Below are positions 43,544 to 53,537 of a DNA stretch of 64,000 nucleotides, one piece after another. Origin of the DNA: Sphingobacterium siyangense (GTDB lineage: Bacteria > Bacteroidota > Bacteroidia > Sphingobacteriales > Sphingobacteriaceae); NCBI RefSeq assembly GCF_007830445.1, contig NZ_VLKR01000021.1:62001-126000 (forward strand), in the 5' to 3' direction. Numbering within the stretch: the stretch's first letter is position 1; the number at the start of each line of letters is the position of its first letter. The notes below the pieces were generated by a model. That model was not told the DNA's origin. It saw only the letters and a list, made by a program, of their open reading frames with translations, and made no database searches. The translations under genes and the position numbers were made by a program.

Positions 43544-44500
43544 ATGAAGATTATCGATCATATCCAGAATGCCAAAGGAAAAACATTGTTTTCTTTTGAG
43601 CTATTGCCACCGGCGAAAGGGCAGGGCATCCAAAGTATTTTTAAAACCATGGATGAACTGATGGAGTTTAAACCTCCTTTTATCGACGTAACCTACCATC
43701 GGGAAGATTATATCTATAAAGAGCATGCGAGTGGATTACTGGAACGCGTTTCCTATCGTAAACGTCCTGGGACAGTGGCGATATGTGCTGCAATCATGAA
43801 TAAATATAAAGTAGATGCGGTGCCCCATTTGATATGTGGTGGTTTTACAAAAGAGGAAACTGAAAATGCATTGATCGATTTGAACTTCCTGGGGATAGAT
43901 AACGTCTTGGTATTACGGGGCGATGCACGTAAGGGCGATGCCGATTTTATACCGACCGATGGTGGACATGCCTTTGCAACAGATCTATTGGAACAGGTAA
44001 CTGATATGAATAAAGGAAAGTATCTGCATGAAGACATTATCACATCGGAAAAGACTGATTTTTGCATCGGTGTAGCGGGTTATCCCGAAAAGCATTTTGA
44101 ATCGCCAAATTTCAATACTGATTTTAAATACCTGAAACAAAAAGTCGATATGGGAGCAGAGTTTATTGTGACTCAGATGTTCTTTAATGTTGAAAAATAC
44201 AAGGAGTTTGTAACAAAATGTAGGGACAACGGAATCCATGTCCCTATTATTCCAGGGTTAAAACCACTGACAACGAAAAAACAGTTGGTGACCTTACCAA
44301 GGATATTTCATTTAGATATTCCGGAGGAACTGAGCGATGCTGTTTCAGCATGTAAAACGAATGCCGACGTCAGACAAGTAGGTGAAGAGTGGTTGGTGCA
44401 GCAATGTCAGGAGCTAATTAAATTTGGCGCTCCGGTTTTACATTTCTATACGATGAGTAATCCTGGTCCAACAAAGAAGATTGTTGAAAAACTAGCCTAA
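43544..44500 (+). CDS. metF: 5,10-methylenetetrahydrofolate reductase
   Basis: 318-aa FAD enzyme that makes 5-methyl-THF for methionine synthesis. The TIM-barrel motifs are clear: LFSFELLPPAKG near the start (catalytic Glu), FIDVTYHREDY, VLRGDARKGD, CIGVAGYPEKHFESP and EFIVTQMFFNVEKY, then IPGLKPLTTKKQL. The ATG at 43544 immediately follows a T-run and the riboswitch. It is monocistronic, with a terminator at 44518. No metH or metE is in the window. Confidence 0.96.
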   Translation: MKIIDHIQNAKGKTLFSFELLPPAKGQGIQSIFKTMDELMEFKPPFIDVTYHREDYIYKEHASGLLERVSYRKRPGTVAICAAIMNKYKVDAVPHLICGGFTKEETENALIDLNFLGIDNVLVLRGDARKGDADFIPTDGGHAFATDLLEQVTDMNKGKYLHEDIITSEKTDFCIGVAGYPEKHFESPNFNTDFKYLKQKVDMGAEFIVTQMFFNVEKYKEFVTKCRDNGIHVPIIPGLKPLTTKKQLVTLPRIFHLDIPEELSDAVSACKTNADVRQVGEEWLVQQCQELIKFGAPVLHFYTMSNPGPTKKIVEKLA

Positions 44501-44517
44501 CTCATAAAAATAAAACG

Positions 44518-44547
44518 AAAAGGGAGCGCATAAGCTCCCTTTTTTTA
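44518..44547 (+). terminator. Terminator of metF
   Basis: AAAAGGGAGC-GCATAA-GCTCCCTTTT, 10-bp perfect stem with extra T. Confidence 0.9.
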
Positions 44548-44708
44548 TGGTAGTATTCGTTGTGAAAGCCTAAAATATGTCCAGAATTTTGATCGTGTGG
44601 TTTAGGTCGATCGCTATATTTAGGGTTTAATAGCCTGTTTATAGTCAGATACTTGTGTTAAATAGTGTTAATTAACTTATTGGAGTCAGGATAACTTTTT
44701 AACTTAAA

Positions 44709-47700
44709 GTGCTAAAAAAGATTTTAACAATAGACCAAATTGACCTTATGACGTACACTAGATTAAATTCTCTACTCGGCTTTGCTTGCGGACTAATTGC
44801 TACATGTGTATATATCTCCACCGTTGAAAAGACGGTAAGCTGGTGGGATTGTGGTGAATTTATTGCCTGTGCCTACAAGCTGGAAGTGGCACACCAACCG
44901 GGAGCACCATTATTTCTTCTTATTCAGAATATATTTTCCAACCTGGCTTTGGGTAATGCAGGTAAAATCGCCTATTGGATGAATATTGGATCCGCAATCT
45001 GCAGTGGGCTTACTGTTACATTTTTATTCTGGACAATAACAGCAATTGCCAAAAAGATACTCAACAGGCAAGAGAAAGTTCAATTATCGAATTATTTCCA
45101 AATTTTTGCTGCGGGCTTAGTTGGTGCAATGGCTTTCTGCTTCAGTGATTCATTTTGGTATTCGGCTGTTGAATCCGAGGTATATGCGATGTCTTCATTG
45201 TGTACTGCGATTGTTTTTTGGGCAATTTTAAAGTGGGAAGTCCGTGCAGATGAGGAAGGTAGCGATCGTTGGCTGGTTTTTATTGCTTTTGTTATGGGCC
45301 TTTCGATCGGAGTGCACCTATTAAATCTGTTGGCAATTCCGGCTATAGCGATGGTTGTCTATTTCAGAAGAGCAGGACAGGTTAATGCGAAAGGTACAAT
45401 AAAAGCTTTCTTGGTAGGAGTGCTGATCTTGGGGGCTGTTTTGTGGGGAATTATTCAATGGTTGGTCGTTCTCGCAGCTAAGGTAGACCTCTTATTTGTA
45501 AATTCATTAGGTTTAGCCTTTGGCTCAGGTATCTTCTTCTTTTGTCTGCTGTTGGGGTGCTTCCTCATTTATGGGCTATATTATTCTTATAAAAAGCGGC
45601 AATACACACTGCATACCGGGTTACTGGTCTTTTGTTTTATTCTATTTGGTTATAGCTCCTATACTATGGTTTTAATCCGTGGAAAAGCCAATCCGTCGTT
45701 AAACAATAATGCGCCGGACAATGTGTTTTCTTTTTTGGGTTATCTGAGCCGGGAGCAATATATCCGGGAACCTTTACTCAAAGGGCCCAATTATGATTCA
45801 CAAGTCGTTGGTGTAGAGAGTAAAACCGGTTATCGCAAAGATGAATCAGGGTATATTCCTTTTAGTCAGGTCGATAAGTATAAGTTTGATAAGGAAACTT
45901 TCTTTCCCCGCATATATAGTCAAGATGGAGCCCATCAGGCTTATTATAGGAGTTACCTCAATTTGAAGGAGGGGCAGCAGCCACAGTTCTCGGATAATTT
46001 TAAGTTCTTTTTTAATTTTCAACTGGGTGATATGTACACCCGATATTTCTTGTGGAATTTTGTCGGTAGACAGAATGACAGGCAGGGGTATGGGACCTAT
46101 AGTGACGGCAACTGGTTGTCGGGGATTAAACCATTGGATAATTGGCGTTTGGGAGGGCAAGATAAAATATCCCAATCACAGGAGCATGACCCGAGCCGGA
46201 ATACCTATTTTTTCCTTCCATTGCTACTGGGAATAGCCGGAGCGATCTGGTTGTATCGAAACAATAAACCTTATACCTTGGTCTTGACCTTACTGTTTGT
46301 GTTTACGGGAATAGCGATCGTTGTTTATCTTAACCAAACTCCTATGCAACCTCGGGAACGAGATTATGCTTACGTAGGATCTTTTTATGCGTTTGCGATC
46401 TGGATCGGACTGGGAGCAATAGCATTTGTTCGGTTTCTCAATCGTTTTGTACAAACACGGTATGCGTTAGCGACAGGTATTTCTTTCGCTTTATTGGGCG
46501 GTCCCATTATTTTGGCCCATCAAAATTGGGATGATCATAATCGTTCTGAAAAATCGCTGGCAAGGGATATGGCACGTAATTATTTAGAATCCTGCGCTCC
46601 AAATGCTATTCTATTTACCTATGGAGATCATGATACATTTCCTGTATGGTATTTGCAAGAAGTGGAAGGAGTACGCCCGGATGTTCGGGTTGTGGTATTA
46701 AGTTATCTGACTGGCGATTGGTATATGCAGCAGGCGAAGCAGCCGACGTATCAAGCGGCAGGTCTTCCCGTGACGATCCCAGCTGAAAAGACAAAAAAAG
46801 GCGTTCGTGATTATATCCCTTTTGTGGATAGACAGCTTGATAATGCGGTGGATATACAGCAATTATTGCAGTTTGTCACATCGGATGATCCGGAGTATAA
46901 AGTTCAGCTGAATTCAGGTGATATGGAAAACTATTTCCCTTCCAAGAAAGTCCAATTGCGCGTTGATAAAGAGGAGGTGGTTAAGAAAAATGCGGTTCCG
47001 GCTTATTTTCAGGATGCTATTGTTTCTGCAATGGAATGGGAAATTCCGAATGATCATCTGACCAGGGCGGATTTAACCCTGTTATCGGTGCTTGAAAATA
47101 ACCATTGGGACAGACCGATATATTTTTCGAACATGTTGCCAAGTGACATTAAATTGGGTCTGGATAAATACCTGGTCAATGAGGGCTTTACTTCCCGATT
47201 GATGCCTGTTGCTGCTACAGATCAGTCGACAGGAAAACGAAATGAGCAGGCCGGGCTAGTTAATATGGAAGCATTATATAACAATATTATGCATACGTAT
47301 CAGTGGGGCAATGTTAAAAATGCACAGTATTTGGATACCGATTCGTTTCGCTTTACAAGTATGTACGCCCGTGATATATTTGGAAAAGCCGCCCGGATAC
47401 TCTTGGCCAATGGTCAGGTCAAACAAGCTGGGGAAGTAGCGAAAAAAGCATACGATCAATTACCCGATCGCGTATATGCGATGTCAGATGCCATCAATTA
47501 TGCCGATATTATCGATAGTCTATATCGTTCGGGACAACCGCAGCTAGCCAACAGGATGATGGACCGAAACCTTGATTATGTGGCTGAAAATATGGAGTAT
47601 CTACATCAGTTGGTGACGGATAAGAAAAACCTGAGCTTCGAGTGGAATGATATTCAGACCGGTTTGGATTCTGTAGACCGGTACCAGGCTATTTTATTGG

Positions 47701-47777
47701 AAGCAAAAGATACCAAGCGATTGGCACGTGTTGAGCGCTTGAGACAGCAATATCAAAATTGGTACGGAGTAGAATAA
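44709..47777 (+). CDS. DUF2723 membrane glycosyltransferase-like protein (GT117)
   Basis: 1022-aa multi-pass protein. The N-terminal part has the DUF2723 signature: VSWWDCGEFIACAYKLEVAHQPGAPLFLL (residues 43-71), with the acidic residue in a short periplasmic loop as in the GT-C fold. About 12 hydrophobic segments run to residue 600, followed by a soluble ~400-residue C-terminal part (NAILFTYGDHDTFPVWYLQEVEGVRPDVRVV). The family was proposed to be protein O-mannosyltransferase-like. The frame uses GTG at 44709; the ATG at 44748 (residue 14) is an equally possible start. No partner genes adjoin. Confidence 0.88.
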   Translation: MLKKILTIDQIDLMTYTRLNSLLGFACGLIATCVYISTVEKTVSWWDCGEFIACAYKLEVAHQPGAPLFLLIQNIFSNLALGNAGKIAYWMNIGSAICSGLTVTFLFWTITAIAKKILNRQEKVQLSNYFQIFAAGLVGAMAFCFSDSFWYSAVESEVYAMSSLCTAIVFWAILKWEVRADEEGSDRWLVFIAFVMGLSIGVHLLNLLAIPAIAMVVYFRRAGQVNAKGTIKAFLVGVLILGAVLWGIIQWLVVLAAKVDLLFVNSLGLAFGSGIFFFCLLLGCFLIYGLYYSYKKRQYTLHTGLLVFCFILFGYSSYTMVLIRGKANPSLNNNAPDNVFSFLGYLSREQYIREPLLKGPNYDSQVVGVESKTGYRKDESGYIPFSQVDKYKFDKETFFPRIYSQDGAHQAYYRSYLNLKEGQQPQFSDNFKFFFNFQLGDMYTRYFLWNFVGRQNDRQGYGTYSDGNWLSGIKPLDNWRLGGQDKISQSQEHDPSRNTYFFLPLLLGIAGAIWLYRNNKPYTLVLTLLFVFTGIAIVVYLNQTPMQPRERDYAYVGSFYAFAIWIGLGAIAFVRFLNRFVQTRYALATGISFALLGGPIILAHQNWDDHNRSEKSLARDMARNYLESCAPNAILFTYGDHDTFPVWYLQEVEGVRPDVRVVVLSYLTGDWYMQQAKQPTYQAAGLPVTIPAEKTKKGVRDYIPFVDRQLDNAVDIQQLLQFVTSDDPEYKVQLNSGDMENYFPSKKVQLRVDKEEVVKKNAVPAYFQDAIVSAMEWEIPNDHLTRADLTLLSVLENNHWDRPIYFSNMLPSDIKLGLDKYLVNEGFTSRLMPVAATDQSTGKRNEQAGLVNMEALYNNIMHTYQWGNVKNAQYLDTDSFRFTSMYARDIFGKAARILLANGQVKQAGEVAKKAYDQLPDRVYAMSDAINYADIIDSLYRSGQPQLANRMMDRNLDYVAENMEYLHQLVTDKKNLSFEWNDIQTGLDSVDRYQAILLEAKDTKRLARVERLRQQYQNWYGVE

Positions 47778-47859
47778 TTTTGATGACACACTGAACCAAA
47801 TTTACGCAGTCTGCCTAAACGGCAAATTGACTGCTATGCTTGAGGTGAAAAAACCAGAT

Positions 47860-47891
47860 GAGGCCTCTTCTAAAATATTGGAAGAGGCCTC
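47860..47891. terminator. Hairpin between convergent DUF2723 and OmpW-like genes
   Basis: 11-bp perfect arms GAGGCCTCTTC and GAAGAGGCCTC around a 10-nt loop. The reverse strand continues into a T-run (GGTTTTTT), so it is a good terminator for the OmpW-like gene; the forward strand lacks a strong T-run. Confidence 0.7.
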
Positions 47892-47923
47892 GATACATAT
47901 AGGATAGGGAATGAGCCAAATGA

Positions 47924-48589
47924 TTAGAATTTCATGCCGACTCCAAAGCCGAGCAGGAAGGGATTGATGTCAACTTTTGCCGGTATGGATAAGTTAGGTG
48001 CAAGATTTGATGCATCAACATTGACATCGGTTTTTAAAAGAATGTACTTCGCATCCAAATTCACGAAATATTTTTCAGATAGCTTAAAATCAATTCCCAG
48101 CTGAGTCGCAAAACCGAAAGCATTATCGTATTTTACATTTTTTACCGTTTGTCCCGCGTTGACGCTATAGAATATTGTATAATTTATTCCTGCACCTACA
48201 TAAGGTTTAATGGCACCATCGGGGAAGAAATGATACTGAGCTGTCAGTGTCGGAGGAAGGAGCCATACACTGCCAAGATCGACATTGCTGGATGAACTGC
48301 CACCAATGGCAGTTAAATTTGAACCGGTTGTATTAACTTTATGTTTTGTAGTCCCAAGGATCAATTCCGCAGCAATGTTTTTTGTGAAGAAATAGGTGAA
48401 GTCCAGTTCAGGGATAAATTTCGTATTGATGTCGACGTCTCCGCCTATGGTATTAATATTGGCCGATTCGTTTGGCATGACTGTCACACCTCTGAGTCTC
48501 ATTTGCCAGCGTTGATTAGGGATTGTTTGTGCCTGTAAACTTAGTGCGCCTAGGGTGAGTGTCAGTGCAATTAAAAGTAGCTTTTTCAT
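47924..48589 (-). CDS. OmpW-family outer-membrane protein
   Basis: 221-aa small beta-barrel. Signal peptide MKKLLLIALTLTLGALSLQAQ. The mature part alternates amphipathic strands with OmpW motifs: WQMRLRGVTVMPNES near the start, IPELDFTYFFTKNIAAELILGTTKH, PTLTAQYHFFPDGAIKPYVGAGINYTIFY, and a C-terminal aromatic end GVGMKF. OmpW forms a narrow eight-stranded channel for hydrophobic or quinoid compounds in Proteobacteria. Single gene. Confidence 0.9.
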   Translation of the reverse strand: MKKLLLIALTLTLGALSLQAQTIPNQRWQMRLRGVTVMPNESANINTIGGDVDINTKFIPELDFTYFFTKNIAAELILGTTKHKVNTTGSNLTAIGGSSSSNVDLGSVWLLPPTLTAQYHFFPDGAIKPYVGAGINYTIFYSVNAGQTVKNVKYDNAFGFATQLGIDFKLSEKYFVNLDAKYILLKTDVNVDASNLAPNLSIPAKVDINPFLLGFGVGMKF

Positions 48590-48998
48590 ATCATTAAGGG
48601 TATTTTGTTTGCTGTAAAACTATTGCTAAAATCACGGCAAAAGAGTGACGATAATCAGGTTGAAAAATGAATTATACGATGTTTTTCTTATTGCAGATGA
48701 TGTACCTTTATAAATTACTGCTGTAAAAAAAAGAGAAGTACGGGAGGGCATAAATCGGCTGTTGTAGTTTTTCAGTTCGAAGAAAGTAAACGGGCAGGCA
48801 GTTTTCAAGCAGTTATCTGGATTGAGAACGAGCTAACCTGATAAAAGGTGGTCATTTTCGAGCAGGAGTGGATTCTTTGGGAAGCTTTATCTATGAGAGC
48901 TGATGTTCCAAGAGGTTGACAGAGCTGTAGTTTAGCCAGATTAATGGGGATATAAATCCAGCATGTTGGAGAATATTTGGGATAGGAATATACTATAA
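48590..48998. other. Gap between glnS terminator and OmpW-like gene
   Basis: About 410 bp in which I see no gene, RNA or clear repeat. It must include the OmpW-like promoter; TAGTTTTA on the reverse strand near 48620 is a weak candidate. Confidence 0.45.
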
Positions 48999-49036
48999 AA
49001 AGAAGAGGTTGGAATCACTTCCAACCTCTTCTTTTA
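48999..49036 (-). terminator. Terminator of glnS
   Basis: 17-bp perfect arms AAAAGAAGAGGTTGGAA and TTCCAACCTCTTCTTTT with a 4-nt loop, 13 bp past the stop. Confidence 0.9.
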
Positions 49037-49048
49037 TGGGTTACGGTT

Positions 49049-50719
49049 TTACGCGTTTTTCTTTACTTCTTTACCCCAAGAGTCTTTTAATGTAACCGTA
49101 CGGTTAAAGACTAAATGAGCTGGAGTTGAATGTGTATCTAAGGTAAAATATCCCAATCGTATAAATTGATATCCTTTCCCCGGGGTTGCATTTGCAAGAT
49201 CCGGTTCAATGTAAGCACGTTCAATAATATGTAGGCTTTCAGGATTGATCGATGCTTTAAAATCTTCTGCTGCAGCAGGATTTTCATCATTGAACAATCT
49301 GTCGTACAATCTCACTTCAGCTTCTTTTGCATGTGGAACCGAGATCCAGTGGATTGTTCCTTTTACTTTTAATCCCGAAGTGTCTTCTCCCGATTTTGAG
49401 TTTGGAACATACGTACAATGAACTTCCGTTACATGGCCATTTTCATCTTTCACAAAATCATGACAGGTGACGATGTAAGCATGTTTCAAACGTACAGAAA
49501 GTCCAGGGCCTAAACGGAAGAATTTTTTTGGTGCATCTTCCATAAAATCATCGCGCTCTATCCAGAGCTCCTTTGAAAATGGAATGGAGCGTGAACCTTC
49601 ACCACCTTCGACTTCTGGATTGTTCTCGCCAAGAAGATCCTCTACCTGACCATCAGGATAGTTTGTGATCACCAATTTGATTGGATCAAGAACAGCCATT
49701 CTGCGCCATGCCGTTTTGTTGAGATCCTCACGGATACAAAATTCCAAAAGACTGACATCGATCATGTTTTCACGTTTTTGAACACCGATTTTTTCACAGA
49801 AGTTGCGGATACTCGCAGGTGTATACCCTCTTCTGCGCAATCCTGAGATCGTAGGCATACGCGGGTCGTCCCAGCTTTCAACAAACTTATCATTGACCAA
49901 TTGTAGCAATTTACGTTTACTCATGACGGTATAAGTCATATTCAAACGTGCAAATTCGTATTGTTTGGAAGGGAAAATCTCCAATTTATCAATACACCAA
50001 TCATAAAGTGGACGGTGTGGAATAAATTCCAGCGTACAGATCGAATGTGTAATTTTCTCAATGGAATCTGATTGTCCATGCGCAAAATCATACATCGGGT
50101 AGATACACCATTGATTCCCTGTTCTGTGGTGATGTGCATGTTTGATGCGGTATAACAAAGGATCACGCAAATGCATATTCGGGCTAGCTAAATCAATCTT
50201 TGCGCGTAGCACTTTTTCACCATCTTGGTATTTACCGGCACGCATAGCCGCGAATAAGGTTAGATTTTCCTCAATAGACCTATCGCGATAGGGCGTTGGA
50301 ACACCCGGTTCTGTTGGGGTACCTTTTGCTGCTGCAATTTCTTCAGCAGTACTGTCGTCGACATAAGCTAGACCTTTTTTAATTAGATCAACGGCATAAC
50401 TATATAGTGTCTCGAAATAATCTGAAGTATATAATTCCTCTGCCCACTGGAATCCAAGCCATTGAATATCTTTCTTGATACTTTCAACATACTCAGTGTC
50501 CTCAGTGACAGGGTTAGTGTCATCAAAACGTAGATTAGTCTTGCCATTATACTGCTGTGCTAATCCAAAATTCAAGCAGATGGATTTGGCGTGACCAATG
50601 TGGAGGTAACCATTTGGCTCAGGAGGAAAACGTGTCAATACACGTCCGCCATGCTTCCCTGTACGAAGATCCTCTTCGACAATTTCCTCGATAAAATTTA
50701 ATGATTTTTCTTCACTCAT
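49049..50719 (-). CDS. glnS: Glutaminyl-tRNA synthetase
   Basis: 556-aa class I synthetase that charges tRNA-Gln. HIGH at residues 40-43 in FPPEPNGYLHIGHAKSICLNFG, LRFDDTNPVTEDTEYVESI, and the KMSKS-equivalent VMSKRKL are all intact. The C-terminal anticodon-binding barrel ends with FIRLGYFTLD. Having both GltX and GlnS means direct glutaminylation. The -7 box TAACTTTG lies four bases before the ATG, like that of gltX. It has its own terminator. Confidence 0.97.
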   Translation of the reverse strand: MSEEKSLNFIEEIVEEDLRTGKHGGRVLTRFPPEPNGYLHIGHAKSICLNFGLAQQYNGKTNLRFDDTNPVTEDTEYVESIKKDIQWLGFQWAEELYTSDYFETLYSYAVDLIKKGLAYVDDSTAEEIAAAKGTPTEPGVPTPYRDRSIEENLTLFAAMRAGKYQDGEKVLRAKIDLASPNMHLRDPLLYRIKHAHHHRTGNQWCIYPMYDFAHGQSDSIEKITHSICTLEFIPHRPLYDWCIDKLEIFPSKQYEFARLNMTYTVMSKRKLLQLVNDKFVESWDDPRMPTISGLRRRGYTPASIRNFCEKIGVQKRENMIDVSLLEFCIREDLNKTAWRRMAVLDPIKLVITNYPDGQVEDLLGENNPEVEGGEGSRSIPFSKELWIERDDFMEDAPKKFFRLGPGLSVRLKHAYIVTCHDFVKDENGHVTEVHCTYVPNSKSGEDTSGLKVKGTIHWISVPHAKEAEVRLYDRLFNDENPAAAEDFKASINPESLHIIERAYIEPDLANATPGKGYQFIRLGYFTLDTHSTPAHLVFNRTVTLKDSWGKEVKKNA

Positions 50720-50723
50720 AATA

Positions 50724-50731
50724 CAAAGTTA
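50724..50731 (-). promoter_or_regulatory. -7 box of glnS (near-leaderless)
   Basis: Reverse-strand TAACTTTG, exact TAnnTTTG, separated from the ATG at 50719 by only four bases. The spacing is the same as for gltX. Confidence 0.6.
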
Positions 50732-50850
50732 ATTATTCGCCGTGAAATATTAGCTAGGAGATCGTAGATATTCGGCTTAGCATGAGCGGTTGAATATTGC
50801 AGCTGTATCTGTTGGAATGGAGAGACTTAATAACGTTGGGATATCAAATA

Positions 50851-50878
50851 AAAAAGGGACGAAATTTCGTCCCTTTTT
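50851..50878 (-). terminator. Terminator of the carbonic anhydrase gene
   Basis: Perfect 28-bp palindrome: AAAAAGGGACGAAA and its complement TTTCGTCCCTTTTT without a spacer. Twenty bp past the stop. Confidence 0.9.
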
Positions 50879-50897
50879 ACCGATTTTTGTTACTACT

Positions 50898-51545
50898 CTA
50901 TTTATAAGCGAAGACTTCACCTAGCTCATCATTATTGGTAAAGGTACAGTGTTGATCGATCAATTCTCCCGTGCCGATATTGATAATCATTCCATGTACC
51001 GCAAGATCATTACGCTCTTTCCATGCGTTTTGGATAATCGACGTCGCACAAAGATTGAAAACCTGTTCTTGTACGTTGAGCTCGATTAAGCGATTTACTT
51101 TTTTATCATGTTCCTGGATCGCATCGATCTCTGCACTATGTAAGCGATAGACATCCTTGATATGGCCCAACCAGTTGTCGATAATACCATACTGCTTACG
51201 GCTTAAAGATGCCGCAACACCACCGCAGCCATAGTGACCAGCGATAATCACATGTTTTACTTTCAGCACATTCACGGCATAGTCTAATACGGAAAGCATA
51301 CTCATATCCGAGTGAATGACCATGTTGGCAATATTACGGTGAACGAAAACCTCCCCCGGCTTTGTACCGGTCAATTCATTTGCGGGCACACGGCTATCTG
51401 CACAACCGATCCAAAGAATTTCCGGATTTTGACCTTTAGCAAGTTGTTGGAAGCGTCCCGTAGCGTCATTCTTTACGAATTCCATCCACTCTTTATTTCC
51501 TTTTATGATATTGTCAAATCCTATTTTTAAATCTTTATTTTCCAT
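50898..51545 (-). CDS. Beta-class carbonic anhydrase
   Basis: 215-aa zinc enzyme interconverting CO2 and bicarbonate. The zinc ligands are visible: Cys48 in WIGCADSRVP (with the Asp50/Arg52 dyad), His104 and Cys107 in IAGHYGCGGV. 215 aa fits plant-type beta-CA (E. coli Can group). It lies 207 bp downstream of, and in the same direction as, the SulP gene, so the two may act together in bicarbonate supply. It has its own palindromic terminator. Confidence 0.95.
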   Translation of the reverse strand: MENKDLKIGFDNIIKGNKEWMEFVKNDATGRFQQLAKGQNPEILWIGCADSRVPANELTGTKPGEVFVHRNIANMVIHSDMSMLSVLDYAVNVLKVKHVIIAGHYGCGGVAASLSRKQYGIIDNWLGHIKDVYRLHSAEIDAIQEHDKKVNRLIELNVQEQVFNLCATSIIQNAWKERNDLAVHGMIINIGTGELIDQHCTFTNNDELGEVFAYK

Positions 51546-51752
51546 ATTCTTCTTATTTCACTCTTGCCCAAAGGCATCGTTTCGATTTTATTATAATAAT
51601 ACAAATGTCTAAATTCATTGTTTACTTCAAACAACTTATTTTTTATTGAAATCTGTTCTTGATGTTCAATAATCCTTCATCTTGTTTCAACCAACGGTGC
51701 TGGTAGAACGATGGAAGGTAATGGCTTACGCGATACGTCGAAAGCCTTTCCC

Positions 51753-53312
51753 TTATGAGGAGGGTTTTTTATAGACAACCTGCAAAAGCTCGATGTCTTT
51801 TCCCTTACTTCTCGCGTTCTGCTCAAAATCTTTTATGACTTCGATGACATCCTTGTCTATAAATTTACTGAATGTTCCATCGATGCGGATCTTACTGATC
51901 GATTTTGGTAAACTGTATAATTTCTGTTGGATCGGAACCTTGTTCAAAAAGGATACCTCCTCCGCTAATGTAATGACAGCCTTATCTTCTTCATTGTCTT
52001 TTTCAATATTATATTTGAAAGCATTTTTCATATTTGCTCTCAAAATATAGAATGTCGCCACGACAATGCCTATTCCTACACCCATAAGAAGGTCGGTAAA
52101 CACGATCGCTACAATGGTGACAAAAAATGGAATAAATTGATCTAAGCCTTTTTTGTACATTGAGGTGAATAGACTTGGTTTAGCCAATTTATACCCTGTA
52201 TGGAGAAGGATAGCCGCTAGGCAGGCCAAAGGAATCATATTCAGCATTGTTGGGATAGCAAGCATAGCGACCAATAGCCACATACCATGCATGATAGCAG
52301 ACTGTCTCGTTTTTCCACCTGCATTGACGTTTGCTGATGAGCGTACGATAACGGATGTTAAGGGTAGACCGCCTAGAAGTCCACTGGTCATATTACCGAT
52401 TCCTTGTGCAACGAGTTCACGGTTGGTTGGCGTGTTTCTTTTGTAAGGGTCTATTTTATCGACCGCCTCGATGCTCAATAAGGTTTCTAGGCTTGCAATA
52501 ATTGCAATCGTAAATGCAGCTATCCATACATCTTTGTTGACAATCTGTGTGAAGTCCGGTAGGGTAAATAATCCTGTGAATTCAGCAAAAGAACCGACAA
52601 TAGGGACCAAAACAAATTGTTTATCATACAATTGAAGCGCTGAGCCGTTGAAAAAATAAGCTAAGCTTACGCCCAGAATCACGACAACCAATGGGGCCGG
52701 AACCTTATTAAGCTTTGGAATAGATGGCCAGAAGATGAGGATTGCCAATGATAGTGCACAGATGATCAATGCACCGAAGTTGATCGCGGAGGCGATCGTA
52801 TCAAAATAGGCGCCAATACCATGTCCATTGTCCATTTCGAAGGCATGTGTTTCCACTAAGCCCAATGCCAAAGGAATCTGCTTCATGATAATTGTGATGC
52901 CGATCGCGGCAAGCATACCTACAATGACCGCTGAAGGGAAATAATTGCCGATCATCCCGGCTTTTAATATACCAAGAATGACCTGTACTACACCAGCGAT
53001 CACGACGGCAAGTAGAAAGGTTTCATATGCGCCCAGGCTTTGAATAGCACCTAAGACAATAACGGTAAGACCAGCAGCTGGCCCACTTACACTGAGTGGT
53101 GATTTACTGATTGAAGCGACAACGATTCCACCAATTACACCAGTCAATAATCCTGCAAACAATGGCGCACCAGAGGCCATTGCAATTCCCAAACATAATG
53201 GAAGTGCCACCAAAAACACCACAACACTAGCAGGGAAGTCATATTTTAAGTCTCTTTTCGATAGTTTCAGAAAAGCCGACGTACGAGTTCCAAACATAAA
53301 ATTTGTGTTCAT
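51753..53312 (-). CDS. SulP-family anion transporter with STAS domain
   Basis: 519-aa inner-membrane transporter. YDFPASVVVFLVALPLCLGIAMASGAPLFAGLLTGVIGG is the SulP signature at the N-terminus, and SVSGPAAGLTVIVLGAI the second. About 12 membrane segments run to residue 420. The soluble C-terminus (EVSFLNKVPIQQKLYSLP... KIRIDGTFSKFIDKDVIEVIKDF) is a STAS domain. Substrates in the family include sulfate and bicarbonate. Position upstream of a carbonic anhydrase favours bicarbonate, as in BicA-like systems; this is inference. Confidence 0.92.
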   Translation of the reverse strand: MNTNFMFGTRTSAFLKLSKRDLKYDFPASVVVFLVALPLCLGIAMASGAPLFAGLLTGVIGGIVVASISKSPLSVSGPAAGLTVIVLGAIQSLGAYETFLLAVVIAGVVQVILGILKAGMIGNYFPSAVIVGMLAAIGITIIMKQIPLALGLVETHAFEMDNGHGIGAYFDTIASAINFGALIICALSLAILIFWPSIPKLNKVPAPLVVVILGVSLAYFFNGSALQLYDKQFVLVPIVGSFAEFTGLFTLPDFTQIVNKDVWIAAFTIAIIASLETLLSIEAVDKIDPYKRNTPTNRELVAQGIGNMTSGLLGGLPLTSVIVRSSANVNAGGKTRQSAIMHGMWLLVAMLAIPTMLNMIPLACLAAILLHTGYKLAKPSLFTSMYKKGLDQFIPFFVTIVAIVFTDLLMGVGIGIVVATFYILRANMKNAFKYNIEKDNEEDKAVITLAEEVSFLNKVPIQQKLYSLPKSISKIRIDGTFSKFIDKDVIEVIKDFEQNARSKGKDIELLQVVYKKPSS

Positions 53313-53537
53313 CTATAAATAAAGTTTTCATCAGGCAACCTTTAGTGAGCTGTAGCTGTGTATCGTTATATCATCTGACCTTCAATAACATTGACAACGT
53401 GTCTTGCTGAGAAAGCTCAACGATAAGATTCAACCGAACTAAAGCAGATCGATTACTTCAGAAAAATCAAGGATACCGCACATGCTTTATCTTTTGCATG
53501 CGGGTCGATGGAAGTACATCCCCGAGGGATGCCTTTA

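Noticed and set aside
53517..53531. CATCCC-CGA-GGGATG hairpin just past the small exported protein gene
   Set aside because: Short stem and no T-run on the reverse strand, so I did not call a terminator.
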